Shown: positions 24,880 through 33,845, counted from the first letter of the stretch. The stretch is 64,000 bases of DNA from Iamia sp038233075 (GCA_038233075.1 JBBSMQ010000001.1:1-64000); one strand, 5' to 3'. Translations and numbers: made by a program. The notes: a model not told the origin generated them from the sequence alone.

Positions 24880-26136
24880 TCAGACCTCGACGTCGACGGT
24901 GTCGACGATCTCGATCGACCCGTCGGAGAACTCGCCCACGGCGTAGCGACCCTGGGCGGGGTCGCCGGCGTCATCGAGGTCCAGATCGCCCGAGGCGCCG
25001 TTGTAGTCAATGTCGGTGCCGTCGTCGAGGAGCGCCTTGCAGGCCTCGAAGGAGTCGCACGCCTCGCCGTCCTTGGTGACGCCGGGGACCTCGTCGATGA
25101 TGGCCTGGCCGTCGGTCGAGTCCGCGGCCTGAGCGGCCAGGGCCATGACGATGGCGCAGTCGTAGGCCTGACCGCCATAGATGAAGTTGCTGTCGGTCGC
25201 CTCCGCGATGCGGTCGTTGAACTCCTCGTCGCCGGCCGCTCCGATCACGGTCATGCCGTCGATCACGGTGGAGTTGCCCTCCTCGACCTGGTCGATGAAG
25301 GTGGGTCCGAAGACGCCGTCGCCGCCGTAGAACTGATCCGGCGTGAGGCCCTCCTCCAGCAGTCCGGCGATGATCTGGCCGCCCTCGTCGAAGGAGATGA
25401 GGACCACCGCGTCGGGCGATTCGCCGGCGATGGTGGTCACCTCGGTCGAGAAGTTCGACGCCTCGGGGTCGTAGCTGATCAGCGGGGGCACGTCGGCCCC
25501 GGCGTCGGTCAGGCCGTCGACCACCAGCTCACCCAGGGCGTTGCCGTAGTCGTCGGCCCGGGCCACGACCACGACCTTGGCGGCGCCGTCGGCGATGACC
25601 TGGTCGGCGATGATCGGCGCGACGGCCTCGTCGGGCGGCACGGTGCGGAAGTAGAAGTCGGCGTTGGCCTGGTCGGTGAAGGCGGGTGAGGTGTTCGACG
25701 CCGAGCACTGCGGGATCCCCTGGTCCGACAGCTGCTGGATGAACTCCTGGGACGAGCCCGAGGCGGCGGCGCCGATGATGGCGTTGGCACCCTCGCCCAC
25801 CAGGCGGGTGGCGCTCTCGGCTGCGGTCTGGGGCGTCTCGCCTTCATCGGCGATGTCGAGGGTCACATCCGAGCCGAGCACACCCCCGGCGGCGTTGATG
25901 TCCTCGACGGCCAGGTTGACACCCTCGATCTGGGGCGGGCCGAGGAAGCCCAGCGGGCCGGTCTGGGGCAGCACGGCGCCGAGGGAGAGGCCACCCCCGC
26001 CGCCATCACCACCGCCCCCGGCTTCGGTGGTAGTGCTGTCGCCGTCGCTGCTGCTGTCGTCGTCGCCGCAAGCGGCGAGGACGAGGACCAGCGCGCACGC
26101 GATCGCTCCGAACTGGGTGAACGCACTACGTCGCAT
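24880..26136 (-). CDS. livK: Branched-chain amino acid type substrate-binding lipoprotein
   Basis: 418 residues. The signal peptide MRRSAFTQFGAIACALVLVL is followed by the lipobox LAAC with acylated Cys23, then a Ser/Asp/Gly-rich tether of ~25 residues. The periplasmic-binding-protein type 1 fold follows: LGAVLPQTGPLGFLGPPQIE, AVEDINAAGGVLGSDVTLDI, IIGAAASGSSQEFIQQLSDQ and VVVVARADDYGNALGELVVD. It should deliver a branched-chain amino acid, amide or other ligand to the LivHMGF transporter; the ligand is not decided by sequence. It is convergent to livHMGF, so it has its own promoter upstream of 26136. Confidence 0.93.
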   Translation of the reverse strand: MRRSAFTQFGAIACALVLVLAACGDDDSSSDGDSTTTEAGGGGDGGGGGLSLGAVLPQTGPLGFLGPPQIEGVNLAVEDINAAGGVLGSDVTLDIADEGETPQTAAESATRLVGEGANAIIGAAASGSSQEFIQQLSDQGIPQCSASNTSPAFTDQANADFYFRTVPPDEAVAPIIADQVIADGAAKVVVVARADDYGNALGELVVDGLTDAGADVPPLISYDPEASNFSTEVTTIAGESPDAVVLISFDEGGQIIAGLLEEGLTPDQFYGGDGVFGPTFIDQVEEGNSTVIDGMTVIGAAGDEEFNDRIAEATDSNFIYGGQAYDCAIVMALAAQAADSTDGQAIIDEVPGVTKDGEACDSFEACKALLDDGTDIDYNGASGDLDLDDAGDPAQGRYAVGEFSDGSIEIVDTVDVEV

Positions 26137-26264
26137 TGCTTCCTCCGATGATCACGGCGACCCCCGGGGAACCGAAGGTCGGCCGGGCGTGGTGTGCCGG
26201 CAGCCGCGAGGCTACCGAATGTTCACCCGCGGCGCCGGGAGACCGGCCGGCGCGGGTCGGCCTC

Positions 26265-26960
26265 TCACGTGACGCCGATGCGCTCCAGCACCTCGTCGAG
26301 GTCGGCCACCATGCCGGTGTAGAAGGTGCCGAAGTCGCCGTAGAGGGCTGAGGCGGTGTCGTAGCGCATGGTGTAGACGACCTCCTTCAGGTCGTCGGGG
26401 TGCACGCCGAAGAGGGTGACGCCCCACTCGTGGTCGTCGACGCCGGTGCTGCCGGTGACGACCTGCAGGATGCGCCCGGCGAACTTTCGTCCCGAGGCGC
26501 CGTGCTCGTACATCAGCTCCTTGCGCCCGTCGTAGGGCAAGGTGAACCAGTTGGCCCCGACCCAGCGGCGCTTCGACATGGGGTAGAAGCACCAGGCCGG
26601 CTTGCCCTCCGGGGGGAGCTGCGGCCACAGCCGGGCCTGGGCCATGTCCTCGGGCAGGCCCTTGGCGTACTCGGACAGCTCGGTGAGGCTCACGTACGAG
26701 TCGGCCAGGACCAGTCCGGCCCGGGTCAGGTCCGTCTGCAGCCGGCGCAGGCGCCAGAGGTCCGATCCCAGGGCCATGGTGGCCATGTCGGCCTTGTGGC
26801 CGAGGAGCGCCACCGGCACCACCTGGAGGCCGTCGGCCTCGGCCTCCTTGACCGCGGCCGCCACCGCCGCAGCATCGACCGGGGCGAGGTCCGGGGGCGG
26901 CACCCGCCAGAACAGGTGCAGCACCCCCTGGCCGGTGGCGGGGACGACGGGCTCGATCAC
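26265..26960 (-). CDS. hemQ: Coproheme decarboxylase (HemQ/ChdC)
   Basis: 231 residues from GTG 26960. Chlorite-dismutase-fold enzyme that converts coproheme to heme b in actinobacteria and firmicutes. Visible signatures: CFYPMSKRR (Tyr126, probable radical Tyr), NWFTLPYDGRKELMYEHG with the proximal heme ligand His153, and KFAGRILQVVTGSTGVDDHE plus WGVTLFGVHPDDLKEVVY and YDTASALYGDFGTFYTG. The absence of the distal Arg of chlorite dismutases could not be checked rigorously, but the Y/M/K pattern fits HemQ. The much longer open frame to 31529 is antisense to the EssC gene. No other hem gene is in the window. Confidence 0.92.
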   Translation of the reverse strand: MIEPVVPATGQGVLHLFWRVPPPDLAPVDAAAVAAAVKEAEADGLQVVPVALLGHKADMATMALGSDLWRLRRLQTDLTRAGLVLADSYVSLTELSEYAKGLPEDMAQARLWPQLPPEGKPAWCFYPMSKRRWVGANWFTLPYDGRKELMYEHGASGRKFAGRILQVVTGSTGVDDHEWGVTLFGVHPDDLKEVVYTMRYDTASALYGDFGTFYTGMVADLDEVLERIGVT

Positions 26961-26989
26961 GGCCCCCAACCTACCGGCGCGCTCCCCAC

Positions 26990-27036
26990 AACTTCGTACG
27001 GACCTGTGCCGGTGAGGGCAACTTCCGTACGAAGTT
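26990..27036. promoter_or_regulatory. Perfect 13-bp inverted repeat between divergent hemQ and essC-like genes
   Basis: AACTTCGTACGGA at 26990-27002 is the exact reverse complement of TCCGTACGAAGTT at 27024-27036, with 21 bases between. Each arm holds its own CGTACG palindrome, and the A/T content is well above that of the surrounding DNA. It sits 30 bases upstream of the hemQ start and 60 upstream of the ATPase start, as expected for a shared operator. I do not recognise the regulator. Confidence 0.6.
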
Positions 27037-27095
27037 CGGGGGGCCACCCGGTGCAGGCGTGGAGCGGCGGCCCTCCGGGGTAGGTAGGCCCTGAC

Positions 27096-30000
27096 ATGCA
27101 GATCGTCCTCACCGACGGCGGGCGGAGCCACGAGCTCAACGTGCTCGTCCACGACCCGGATGCCACCGTGGCCGACCTGGTGGCCGCCTTCTCCGGGGGC
27201 CGGACCGACCTGACCCTCGAGGTCCAGGGCGTGCTGGTCCCCGGTGACCGCAAGCTCGACCGGGCCGGCATCCGCAGCGGCGCCCCCGTCCGCCTGCTCC
27301 CCACGGTCCGGCCCCTCGACCCCGCCCCTCCCATGACCACGGCCGGGAACGACGACGGGGCCCGACGGGACGGACTCACGGAGGTGGCGGTGGTGGGCGG
27401 TCTCGATGCCGGGGCTCGCACCGTCCTCGCCGCCGGGACCTGGCCGCTCGGTCGGGAGACCGAGACCCTGACCCTCGACCACGACACCGTGTCGGGCCAC
27501 CACGCCACCCTGGTGGTCGAGCCCGACGGCGTCGCCACCCTTCGCGACGAGGCGTCCCTGAACGGCACCTGGGTGGCTGGGACCGCGGCGGCTGATGCCG
27601 TCACCCTGGACCCGGGGCAGGTGGCTCGGGTCGGCGCCGTGCAGATCGTGGCCCGCCGACCGGTCGAGGACGACCGACCCGTGGGCCTGGCCATCGGACC
27701 GGGGCGGGGCGGGGCGACGGTTCCGTTCAACCGACCCCCCCGGCCGGCCCCGGCCGAGCCCCCCGAGCCGCTCGAGACACCGAATGCGCCCTCGGAGGCG
27801 TCGGGGCCGACCGCCATCGGCATCATGTCCATCCTGGGGCCGCTCGTGTTCGGGGCCGCCATGGTCGCCATCACCCGGCGCCTCTACTTCGCCCTGTTCA
27901 TCCTGCTCAGCCCGATCATGATCATCGGCGGGGCCATCGACTCCCGTCGCCGGGAGAAGAAGACCCGACGAAGGGACGCGGCCCGCTTCGCGTCCGAGGT
28001 GGAGGAGCTGGCCGTGACCCTGAACGGGCTGGGGGCGCAGGAGCGGTCCCGCCGGGCCGACGAGATCCCCGACCCGGCCGAGCTGCTCCGGCGCATCGAG
28101 GCACCCAGCACCCGGCTGTGGGAGCGTCGACCCGGCCACCGCGACTGGCTGCACCTGCGCGTCGGCGTGGGCTCGGACGCGTGGACACCCCCCATCCACG
28201 GTGACCGGCGGTCCCAGCCCGAGGAGGTGCGACAGGTCATCGCCGACGCCAGCCGCATCACCGATGCCCCGGTGCTCGTCGACCTCGACCGGGGCGGGGT
28301 GGTGGGCGTGGTCGGTCCGCGCCACGCGGCCCTGGCGGTGGCCCGCTCGCTGGTCGTCCAGGCCGCCACCCTCCACGGCCCCGCCGACCTCCCCGCCCTG
28401 GTGATGGCGGCGCCGGACCATGCCGGCCACTGGGACTGGGCCAAGTGGCTGCCCCACGTCCTCGACCCCGGCGGGTCGGGGGTGCGGCTCGTCACGACCG
28501 ACCACGACGCCGCCGAGGCTCGCTGTCGGGCCCTGCTCGAGGCCGCCGAGGCCCGACGGGCGGAGCGGGGCGAGCGGATCCGGGCCGACGAGCACCGCGG
28601 GTCGGCGACGCTGGTGGTGGTCGACGACGAGGCCCTGACCGAGGGTCGCCGGGCCCCGGCCCGCTCGCTCCTGCGAGGCGCGGCGGGCCCGGTCGCGGGC
28701 ATCGTGGTCGCCGCCACCGAGGACCGCCTGCCCGCCCTGTGCACCACCGTGGTCGAGGTGACCGATGGCGACGGCCGGGCCCAGGTCCACCACGTGCGTG
28801 ACGGCATCTTCCTCGACGACGTCCTGGGGTGCGGTGTCTCCGACGCCACCGCGCGTCGGGCCGCCCGCGGCCTGGCCCGGTTCGACGACCCCGAGCTCGA
28901 CGTCGCCGGGGCCGGGCTGCCTCCCATCGTGGCCCTGCTCCCGCTGCTGGGCCTCGACGATCCCACCCCTGACGCGGTGGCCCAACGCTGGGCTGGGGCA
29001 GGAGCGGACCCCGACCTGGTCGGTCCGGTCGGCGTCTCCGAGGACGGCGTCCTCGTCCTCGACCTGGTCCGCGACGGCCCCCACGGCCTCGTCGCGGGCA
29101 CGACCGGCTCGGGCAAGTCCGAGCTGCTGCGCTCCCTCGTGGCGGGCCTGGCCGCCGGGTCCTCCCCCGACCACTGCACCTTCGTGCTCGTCGACTTCAA
29201 GGGCGGCAGCGCCTTCGACCGCTGCGCCCGCCTGCCCCACACGGTGGGCCTGGTCACCGACCTCGATGCCCACCTGGCCGAGCGGGCCCTGCGCTGCCTG
29301 GAGGCCGAGCTGCGCCACCGGGAGCGGGTGCTGCGCGAGGCGGGCGCGCCCGACCTCCCCGCCTACCGGCGCCTCGACGGCGAGCACCCCGTGCTCCCGC
29401 GGCTGGTCGTGGTCATCGACGAGTTCGCCACCCTGAAGGCGGAGCTCCCGGACTTCGTGGAGTCGCTGGTCGGAGTGGCCCAACGTGGCCGAAGCCTCGG
29501 GGTCCACATGGTCCTGGCCACCCAACGACCGAGCGGCGCCGTCAACGAGAACATCAAGGCCAACACCAACCTGCGCATCGCCCTCCGGGTCCAGGACGCG
29601 GGCGACTCCAACGACGTGATCGACGTGCCCGACGCGGCCCGCATCGGTCGCTCCCAGCCCGGTCGGGCCCTGGCCCGCTTCGGGCCCGGGGAGGTGGTGC
29701 CGCTGCAGTCCGCCCTCAGCACCGGGGTCTCTCGAGGTGGCACGGGTCCGGTGGAGGTCCGACCCTTCCGGCTGGGCGGGAGCGGGGCGGGACCCGCCGC
29801 GGGGGTGGAGCGGACCGAGGGCCCGTCGGACCTGTCCCGCCTGGTCGACGCCTGCCGGGCGGCCCACCAGGCGTCGAAGCGGTCCGACCCCCGCCGCCCC
29901 TGGCCCGACCCGTTGCCGGGCGAGGTCGACCTCGCAGCGGTGCGGGACCGGGTCGGCGCGCCAGCCCCCTTCGGCGAGGTCGGGGCCGAGGTGCCCTTCA

Positions 30001-31385
30001 CCCTGGCCGACGTCCCCGACAACCAGACGCAGGTCGCGGCCGGGTGGATGCCAGCCGACGGCAACCTGGTGCTGGCCGGGCTCCCGGGCACCGGCACCAC
30101 CACGGGGCTGATCAGCGTCGCCCTCGCCGCGGCCCGGACCCGTCCCCCCGACGATCTGCACGTCTACGCCCTCGACCTCGGCACCGGCGAGCTCGATGCT
30201 CTGGCCGAGCTCCCCCACGTGGGTGCGGTGGTGCCGGCCCACGACCGGGAGCGCCAGGCCCGGCTCATCGCCTGGCTGCGCGCCGAGCTGGACCGACGGC
30301 GGAGCCTGCGGGACCCGCGGTCGACCGAGCCTCGGGTCCTGGTGGTGCTCGACGGCCTGGGGCCGTTCCGCGCCGAGTGGGACGAGACCGTGAGCCCTGT
30401 CCTCGACGGGTTCGCCCGGGTGTTCGCCGAGGGTCCCGAGCTGGGCGTGCACCTGGCGGTGTCGGTGGACCGCACCGTCACCCTGCCCGCCTCCCTCCGG
30501 GGCCTGGTCCGCCAGGTCCTGCTGTTCCGCCTGGGCGACGACCTCGACTACGCCCAGGCCGGCTTCCGCACCACCGACCTCCCGGAGTTCGTGCCCGGAC
30601 GGGCAGTGGACTCCGAGCGCCACCTGGAGGTGCAGGTGGCCCGTCCTGCCGGGGGTGTGGCCGCCGAGGTCGCCGCGGTGGCGGCCCTGCACCCGGCCCC
30701 GCAGCGCGTCCCGATGCCGATCGGCTCGCTGCCGCGGGACGTGGCTCTGGCCGAGGTGTCCTCGGCCGTCGACCTCTCCGGCGTGCCCCGGCGCGTGCCC
30801 ATCGGGGTGAGCGAGACGACACTGGCGCCGGCCGGCTTCACCCTCTACCCGGGCGAGCACGCACTGGTGGCGGGTCCGGCCCGGTCGGGCAAGACCACCA
30901 CCCTCGCCGTGGCCGGCGCCGTGGCCCGGGATGCGGGGTGGACCACGGCGGTGGTGGCCGCCCGCCGCTCGACCCTCGGCGCCGACGGTGACCTGGGCCC
31001 GGTGCTGCGCCCGGCGGACCTGGCCGGCGACCTGGTGGCGCTGCTCGACGGCGGCGGTCGGGCCGAGGGCACTCCCCTCCTGCTGTTGGTCGATGACATC
31101 GAGCAGGTCGACCCCGACGGCGCGGTGATGCCCAGCGTGCTCGGCCGCGACGACGTGGTCGTCGTCGGCGCGGGGCGGGCCGACACCCTGCGCGGCCTCT
31201 ACTCCCACTGGGCCCGCACCCTGCGCCACAGCCGGGCCGGACTGCTGCTCCAGCCCGACGTCGACCTCGACGGCGACCTGCTCTCGGTGCGCCTCCCCCG
31301 TCGCACGACCACCTCGATCAGCGCCGGCCGGGGCTACCTCTGCGCCGGCGGCGAGGTCGAGCTGGTGCAGATCGCCCAACCGTGA
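27096..31385 (+). CDS. Type VII secretion FtsK/SpoIIIE ATPase (EssC/EccC-like) with ubiquitin-like and FHA domains
   Basis: 1429 residues. Residues ~1-72 look like a ubiquitin-like fold (ATVADLVAAFSGG helix, then VPGDRKLDRAGIRSGAPVRL). About 115-190 are an FHA domain (WPLGRETETLTLDHDTVSGH, DEASLNGTWV). One or two membrane segments follow near 240-285 (ILGPLVFGAAMVAITRRLYF, ALFILLSPIMIIGGAI). Three motor domains come next: Walker A GTTGSGKSE (~668) with Walker B LVVVIDEFATL, GLPGTGTTTG (~995; the lysine is replaced, so probably inactive) and GPARSGKTTT (~1260). This is the motor that powers export of WXG100 substrates. A WXG100 gene follows 146 bases downstream. EccB, EccD, EccE and mycosin are not in the window. 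Confidence 0.9.
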   Translation: MQIVLTDGGRSHELNVLVHDPDATVADLVAAFSGGRTDLTLEVQGVLVPGDRKLDRAGIRSGAPVRLLPTVRPLDPAPPMTTAGNDDGARRDGLTEVAVVGGLDAGARTVLAAGTWPLGRETETLTLDHDTVSGHHATLVVEPDGVATLRDEASLNGTWVAGTAAADAVTLDPGQVARVGAVQIVARRPVEDDRPVGLAIGPGRGGATVPFNRPPRPAPAEPPEPLETPNAPSEASGPTAIGIMSILGPLVFGAAMVAITRRLYFALFILLSPIMIIGGAIDSRRREKKTRRRDAARFASEVEELAVTLNGLGAQERSRRADEIPDPAELLRRIEAPSTRLWERRPGHRDWLHLRVGVGSDAWTPPIHGDRRSQPEEVRQVIADASRITDAPVLVDLDRGGVVGVVGPRHAALAVARSLVVQAATLHGPADLPALVMAAPDHAGHWDWAKWLPHVLDPGGSGVRLVTTDHDAAEARCRALLEAAEARRAERGERIRADEHRGSATLVVVDDEALTEGRRAPARSLLRGAAGPVAGIVVAATEDRLPALCTTVVEVTDGDGRAQVHHVRDGIFLDDVLGCGVSDATARRAARGLARFDDPELDVAGAGLPPIVALLPLLGLDDPTPDAVAQRWAGAGADPDLVGPVGVSEDGVLVLDLVRDGPHGLVAGTTGSGKSELLRSLVAGLAAGSSPDHCTFVLVDFKGGSAFDRCARLPHTVGLVTDLDAHLAERALRCLEAELRHRERVLREAGAPDLPAYRRLDGEHPVLPRLVVVIDEFATLKAELPDFVESLVGVAQRGRSLGVHMVLATQRPSGAVNENIKANTNLRIALRVQDAGDSNDVIDVPDAARIGRSQPGRALARFGPGEVVPLQSALSTGVSRGGTGPVEVRPFRLGGSGAGPAAGVERTEGPSDLSRLVDACRAAHQASKRSDPRRPWPDPLPGEVDLAAVRDRVGAPAPFGEVGAEVPFTLADVPDNQTQVAAGWMPADGNLVLAGLPGTGTTTGLISVALAAARTRPPDDLHVYALDLGTGELDALAELPHVGAVVPAHDRERQARLIAWLRAELDRRRSLRDPRSTEPRVLVVLDGLGPFRAEWDETVSPVLDGFARVFAEGPELGVHLAVSVDRTVTLPASLRGLVRQVLLFRLGDDLDYAQAGFRTTDLPEFVPGRAVDSERHLEVQVARPAGGVAAEVAAVAALHPAPQRVPMPIGSLPRDVALAEVSSAVDLSGVPRRVPIGVSETTLAPAGFTLYPGEHALVAGPARSGKTTTLAVAGAVARDAGWTTAVVAARRSTLGADGDLGPVLRPADLAGDLVALLDGGGRAEGTPLLLLVDDIEQVDPDGAVMPSVLGRDDVVVVGAGRADTLRGLYSHWARTLRHSRAGLLLQPDVDLDGDLLSVRLPRRTTTSISAGRGYLCAGGEVELVQIAQP

Positions 31386-31531
31386 GCCTGCGGACACCCT
31401 CGACGGCGCACCGGGGAGGTGTCCCCGGAACGCCGGGAGCATGCGAGGTTTATCGAGATGCACCGAAGGTAACGACTGGGATGCCTCCGGCGGATGGTCG
31501 GAGCCCAACCAGCGCACAGGAGATGTCACCC

Positions 31532-31819
31532 ATGAGCACCGATCGCGTCCTCGCCACCGAGACCGCCCGCACCACCATCGCCAACATGAAGCGCACCATC
31601 ACCGGTGGGCTCACCGAACAGGTCCAGTCCATCGTCAACGACGGCACGACCCTCTCCCAGCCCGACGTCTGGGACGGCTCCCTCGCCCGCCAGTTCCGCG
31701 ACGGCTGGCCCACCACGTCGAAGCAGCTGCGGGAGGCGGTGGACGAGCTCACCCGCCTCAACGAGACCATCGACCGCATCTCGGCCGACATCATGCGGGC
31801 CGGTGGCAACGCAGGCTGA
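31532..31819 (+). CDS. WXG100 family secreted protein (EsxA/B-like)
   Basis: 95 residues from ATG 31532, with AGGAG nine bases upstream. It is a helical hairpin: helix 1 ETARTTIANMKRTITGGLTE, the W-x-G turn in QPDVWDGSLARQF, then helix 2 WPTTSKQLREAVDELTRLNE. This is the substrate type of EssC/EccC motors. A C-terminal YxxxD/E export signal is not evident; the tail is DIMRAGGNAG. It is the only WXG100 gene seen and lies alone, so it may act as a homodimer or with a partner encoded elsewhere. Confidence 0.85.
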   Translation: MSTDRVLATETARTTIANMKRTITGGLTEQVQSIVNDGTTLSQPDVWDGSLARQFRDGWPTTSKQLREAVDELTRLNETIDRISADIMRAGGNAG

Positions 31820-31850
31820 GCCGGTGGGGACCGCGCCGCCGTCCGACACG

Positions 31851-31882
31851 ACGAAGGGCCGCCCTCGCGGGCGGCCCTTCGT
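31851..31882. terminator. Bidirectional terminator between WXG100 gene and groEL
   Basis: ACGAAGGGCCGCC and GGCGGCCCTTCGT form a perfect 13-bp stem (plus a closing C-G) around a short TCGC loop, centred between the two convergent stops. Followed by TTCCC. Confidence 0.85.
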
Positions 31883-31915
31883 TCCCTGCGCGAGCCGGGG
31901 TGACCCGAGACCAGG

Positions 31916-33541
31916 TCAGAAGTCGTCCATGCCCCCCATGCCCCCCATGCCCCCGTCGCCACTGTCGTCGGGCTTGTCGACGATGACGGCCTCGGTGGTG
32001 AGGAACAGGGCCGCGATCGATGCCGCGTTCTGCAGCGCCGAGCGGGTGACCTTGGCGGCGTCGGGAACCTTGCTGGTGAGGTCCTCGTACTCGTCGGTGG
32101 CGGCGTTGTACCCGTTGCCCCCCTTGAGCCCCTTGACCTTCTCGACCACCACGCCGCCTTCCAGACCGGCGTTCTCGGCGATCTGCTTGACGGGCTCCTC
32201 CAGGGCCTTGCTCACGATGCGGGCCCCGGTGGCCTCGTCGCCCTCGAGCTTCTCGGCCACGTCGAGCACCGCGGGCTGGGTCCGGAGCAGGGCGACGCCG
32301 CCGCCGGTGACGACTCCCTCCTCGACCGCGGCCTTGGCGGTGGAGACGGCGTCCTCGATGCGGTGCTTCTTCTCCTTGAGCTCGGTCTCGGTGGCGGCCC
32401 CGACCTTCAGGACGGCGACACCCCCGGACAGCTTGGCCAGGCGCTCCTGGAGCTTCTCCCGGTCGTAGTCGGAGTCGGTGTTGTCGATCTCGGCCCGGAT
32501 CTGGGCGATCCGGCCCTTGATGTCGCCGTGGTCGCCGGCACCCTCGACGATGGTGGTCTCGTCCTTGGTGACGATGACCTTCTTGGCCGAACCCAGCAGG
32601 TCGAGCGTGGCGTTCTCCAGCTTGAGGCCGATCTCCTCGGAGATGACCTGGCCGCCGGTGAGGATGGCCATGTCAGCCATCATCGCCTTGCGGCGCTCGC
32701 CGAAGCCGGGGGCCTTCACCGCGACGCTCTTGAACGTGCCGCGGATCTTGTTGACCACCAGCGTCGCGAGGGCCTCGCCCTCGAGGTCCTCGGCGATGAT
32801 GACGAGCGGACGGCCGCCCTGCATGACCTTCTCCAGCACGGGCACGAGGTCGCGCACTGCGGTGATCTTCGACGAGACGTACATGATCACGGGGTCGTCG
32901 AGGACGGCCTCCATGCGATCGGTGTCGGTGACGAAGTAGGGCGAGATGTAGCCCTTGTCGAAGCGCATGCCCTCGACCAGATCGATCTCGAGGCCGAAGG
33001 TGTTGGACTCCTCGACGGTGATGACGCCGTCCTTGCCCACCTTGTCGAGCGCCTCGGCGATGAAGCCGCCGATCTCAGGATCGTTGTTGGCCGAGATCGA
33101 CGCCACCGAGGCGATGTCGTCCTTGGAGTCGATGTCGCGGGCCGAGGTGGCGAGCGACGCCACCGCGGCCTCGACCGCCGTCTCGATGCCCCGCTTCAGG
33201 AGCATGGGGTTGGCTCCGGCGGCCACGTTCCGCAGGCCCTCGCGGACGAGCGCCCGGGCCAGCACGGTGGCGGTGGTGGTGCCGTCGCCGGCGACGTCGT
33301 CAGTCTTCTTGGCGACCTCCTTGACCAGCTCGGCGCCGATGCGCTCGTAGGGGTCCTCGAGGTCGATCTCCTTGGCGACGCTCACCCCGTCCTTGGTGAT
33401 GGTGGGCGCGCCCCACTTCTTCTCCAGGACGACGTTGCGGCCCTTGGGTCCGAGGGTCACGCTCACCGCCTCGGCGAGCTGGTTCATCCCGGACTCGAGC
33501 GAGCGGCGAGCCGTCTCCTCGAAGGCGATGATCTTGGCCAT
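31916..33541 (-). CDS. groEL: Chaperonin GroEL (Cpn60)
   Basis: 541 residues, full length. It opens MAKIIAFEETARRSLESGMN and has the ATP motif VAGDGTTTATVLARAL. The C-terminal tail is the Gly/Met repeat DGGMGGMGGMDDF typical of folding-type GroEL; the His-rich tail of the actinobacterial GroEL1 paralogue is absent. No groES is adjacent, so this is the stand-alone groEL2-type copy. AGAGGAGA is the ribosome site. A CIRCE operator lies 31 bases upstream of the start, so HrcA should repress it, with heat induction. A terminator at 31851 ends the transcript. Confidence 0.97.
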   Translation of the reverse strand: MAKIIAFEETARRSLESGMNQLAEAVSVTLGPKGRNVVLEKKWGAPTITKDGVSVAKEIDLEDPYERIGAELVKEVAKKTDDVAGDGTTTATVLARALVREGLRNVAAGANPMLLKRGIETAVEAAVASLATSARDIDSKDDIASVASISANNDPEIGGFIAEALDKVGKDGVITVEESNTFGLEIDLVEGMRFDKGYISPYFVTDTDRMEAVLDDPVIMYVSSKITAVRDLVPVLEKVMQGGRPLVIIAEDLEGEALATLVVNKIRGTFKSVAVKAPGFGERRKAMMADMAILTGGQVISEEIGLKLENATLDLLGSAKKVIVTKDETTIVEGAGDHGDIKGRIAQIRAEIDNTDSDYDREKLQERLAKLSGGVAVLKVGAATETELKEKKHRIEDAVSTAKAAVEEGVVTGGGVALLRTQPAVLDVAEKLEGDEATGARIVSKALEEPVKQIAENAGLEGGVVVEKVKGLKGGNGYNAATDEYEDLTSKVPDAAKVTRSALQNAASIAALFLTTEAVIVDKPDDSGDGGMGGMGGMDDF

Positions 33542-33571
33542 CCCCTGTCTCCTCTGACTACGTAGCGGTCG

Positions 33572-33598
33572 TTGGCACTCTCACATCGAGAGTGCCAA
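33572..33598 (-). promoter_or_regulatory. CIRCE operator (HrcA site) of groEL
   Basis: TTGGCACTC and GAGTGCCAA are perfect 9-bp inverted repeats separated by exactly nine bases. The canonical CIRCE is TTAGCACTC-N9-GAGTGCTAA; this copy differs by one symmetric pair. It lies directly upstream of groEL. Confidence 0.95.
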
Positions 33599-33708
33599 CA
33601 GCCAACCACTTCCCACGCCCCTTAGCAACCGCACCGCCCGACTGCCAGCACGAAAGGCGCCGACGACCCGGACCGCCGATCATGCGAGCCTTGAGGACGC
33701 GCGTGGAG

Positions 33709-33845
33709 GCCGGCGCAGCCGCTGGGGTCTGGGGCGCAGCCCCAGGGGAAGCGAGCCGATCCAGCTTGCTGGTCGGCGAGCATGGGCGTCGCCGAAGGCG
33801 ACCCGACCAGCTCGAGCGAGAAGCTCCGCTTCGAGCTCGAAACCC
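33709..33845 (-). repeat. Stop-adjacent interspersed repeat, copy after moaD-like gene
   Basis: Read on the minus strand it begins immediately after the stop at 33846 with GGGTTTCGAGCTCGAAGCGG, continues GAGCTGGTCGGGTCG, GCTCGCCGACCAGCAAGCTG and CCCTGGGGCTGCGCCCCAGA (a stem-loop), and fades near GCGGCTGCGCCGGCC. The same blocks in the same order follow four other stops in the window. Confidence 0.85.

Noticed and set aside
26961..31529. Very long open minus-strand frame (continuing the hemQ frame) opposite the T7SS motor gene
   Set aside because: It is the antisense shadow of high-GC coding sequence; its translation is low-complexity Gly/Arg/His-rich text with no domain, whereas the plus strand encodes a complete multi-domain ATPase.
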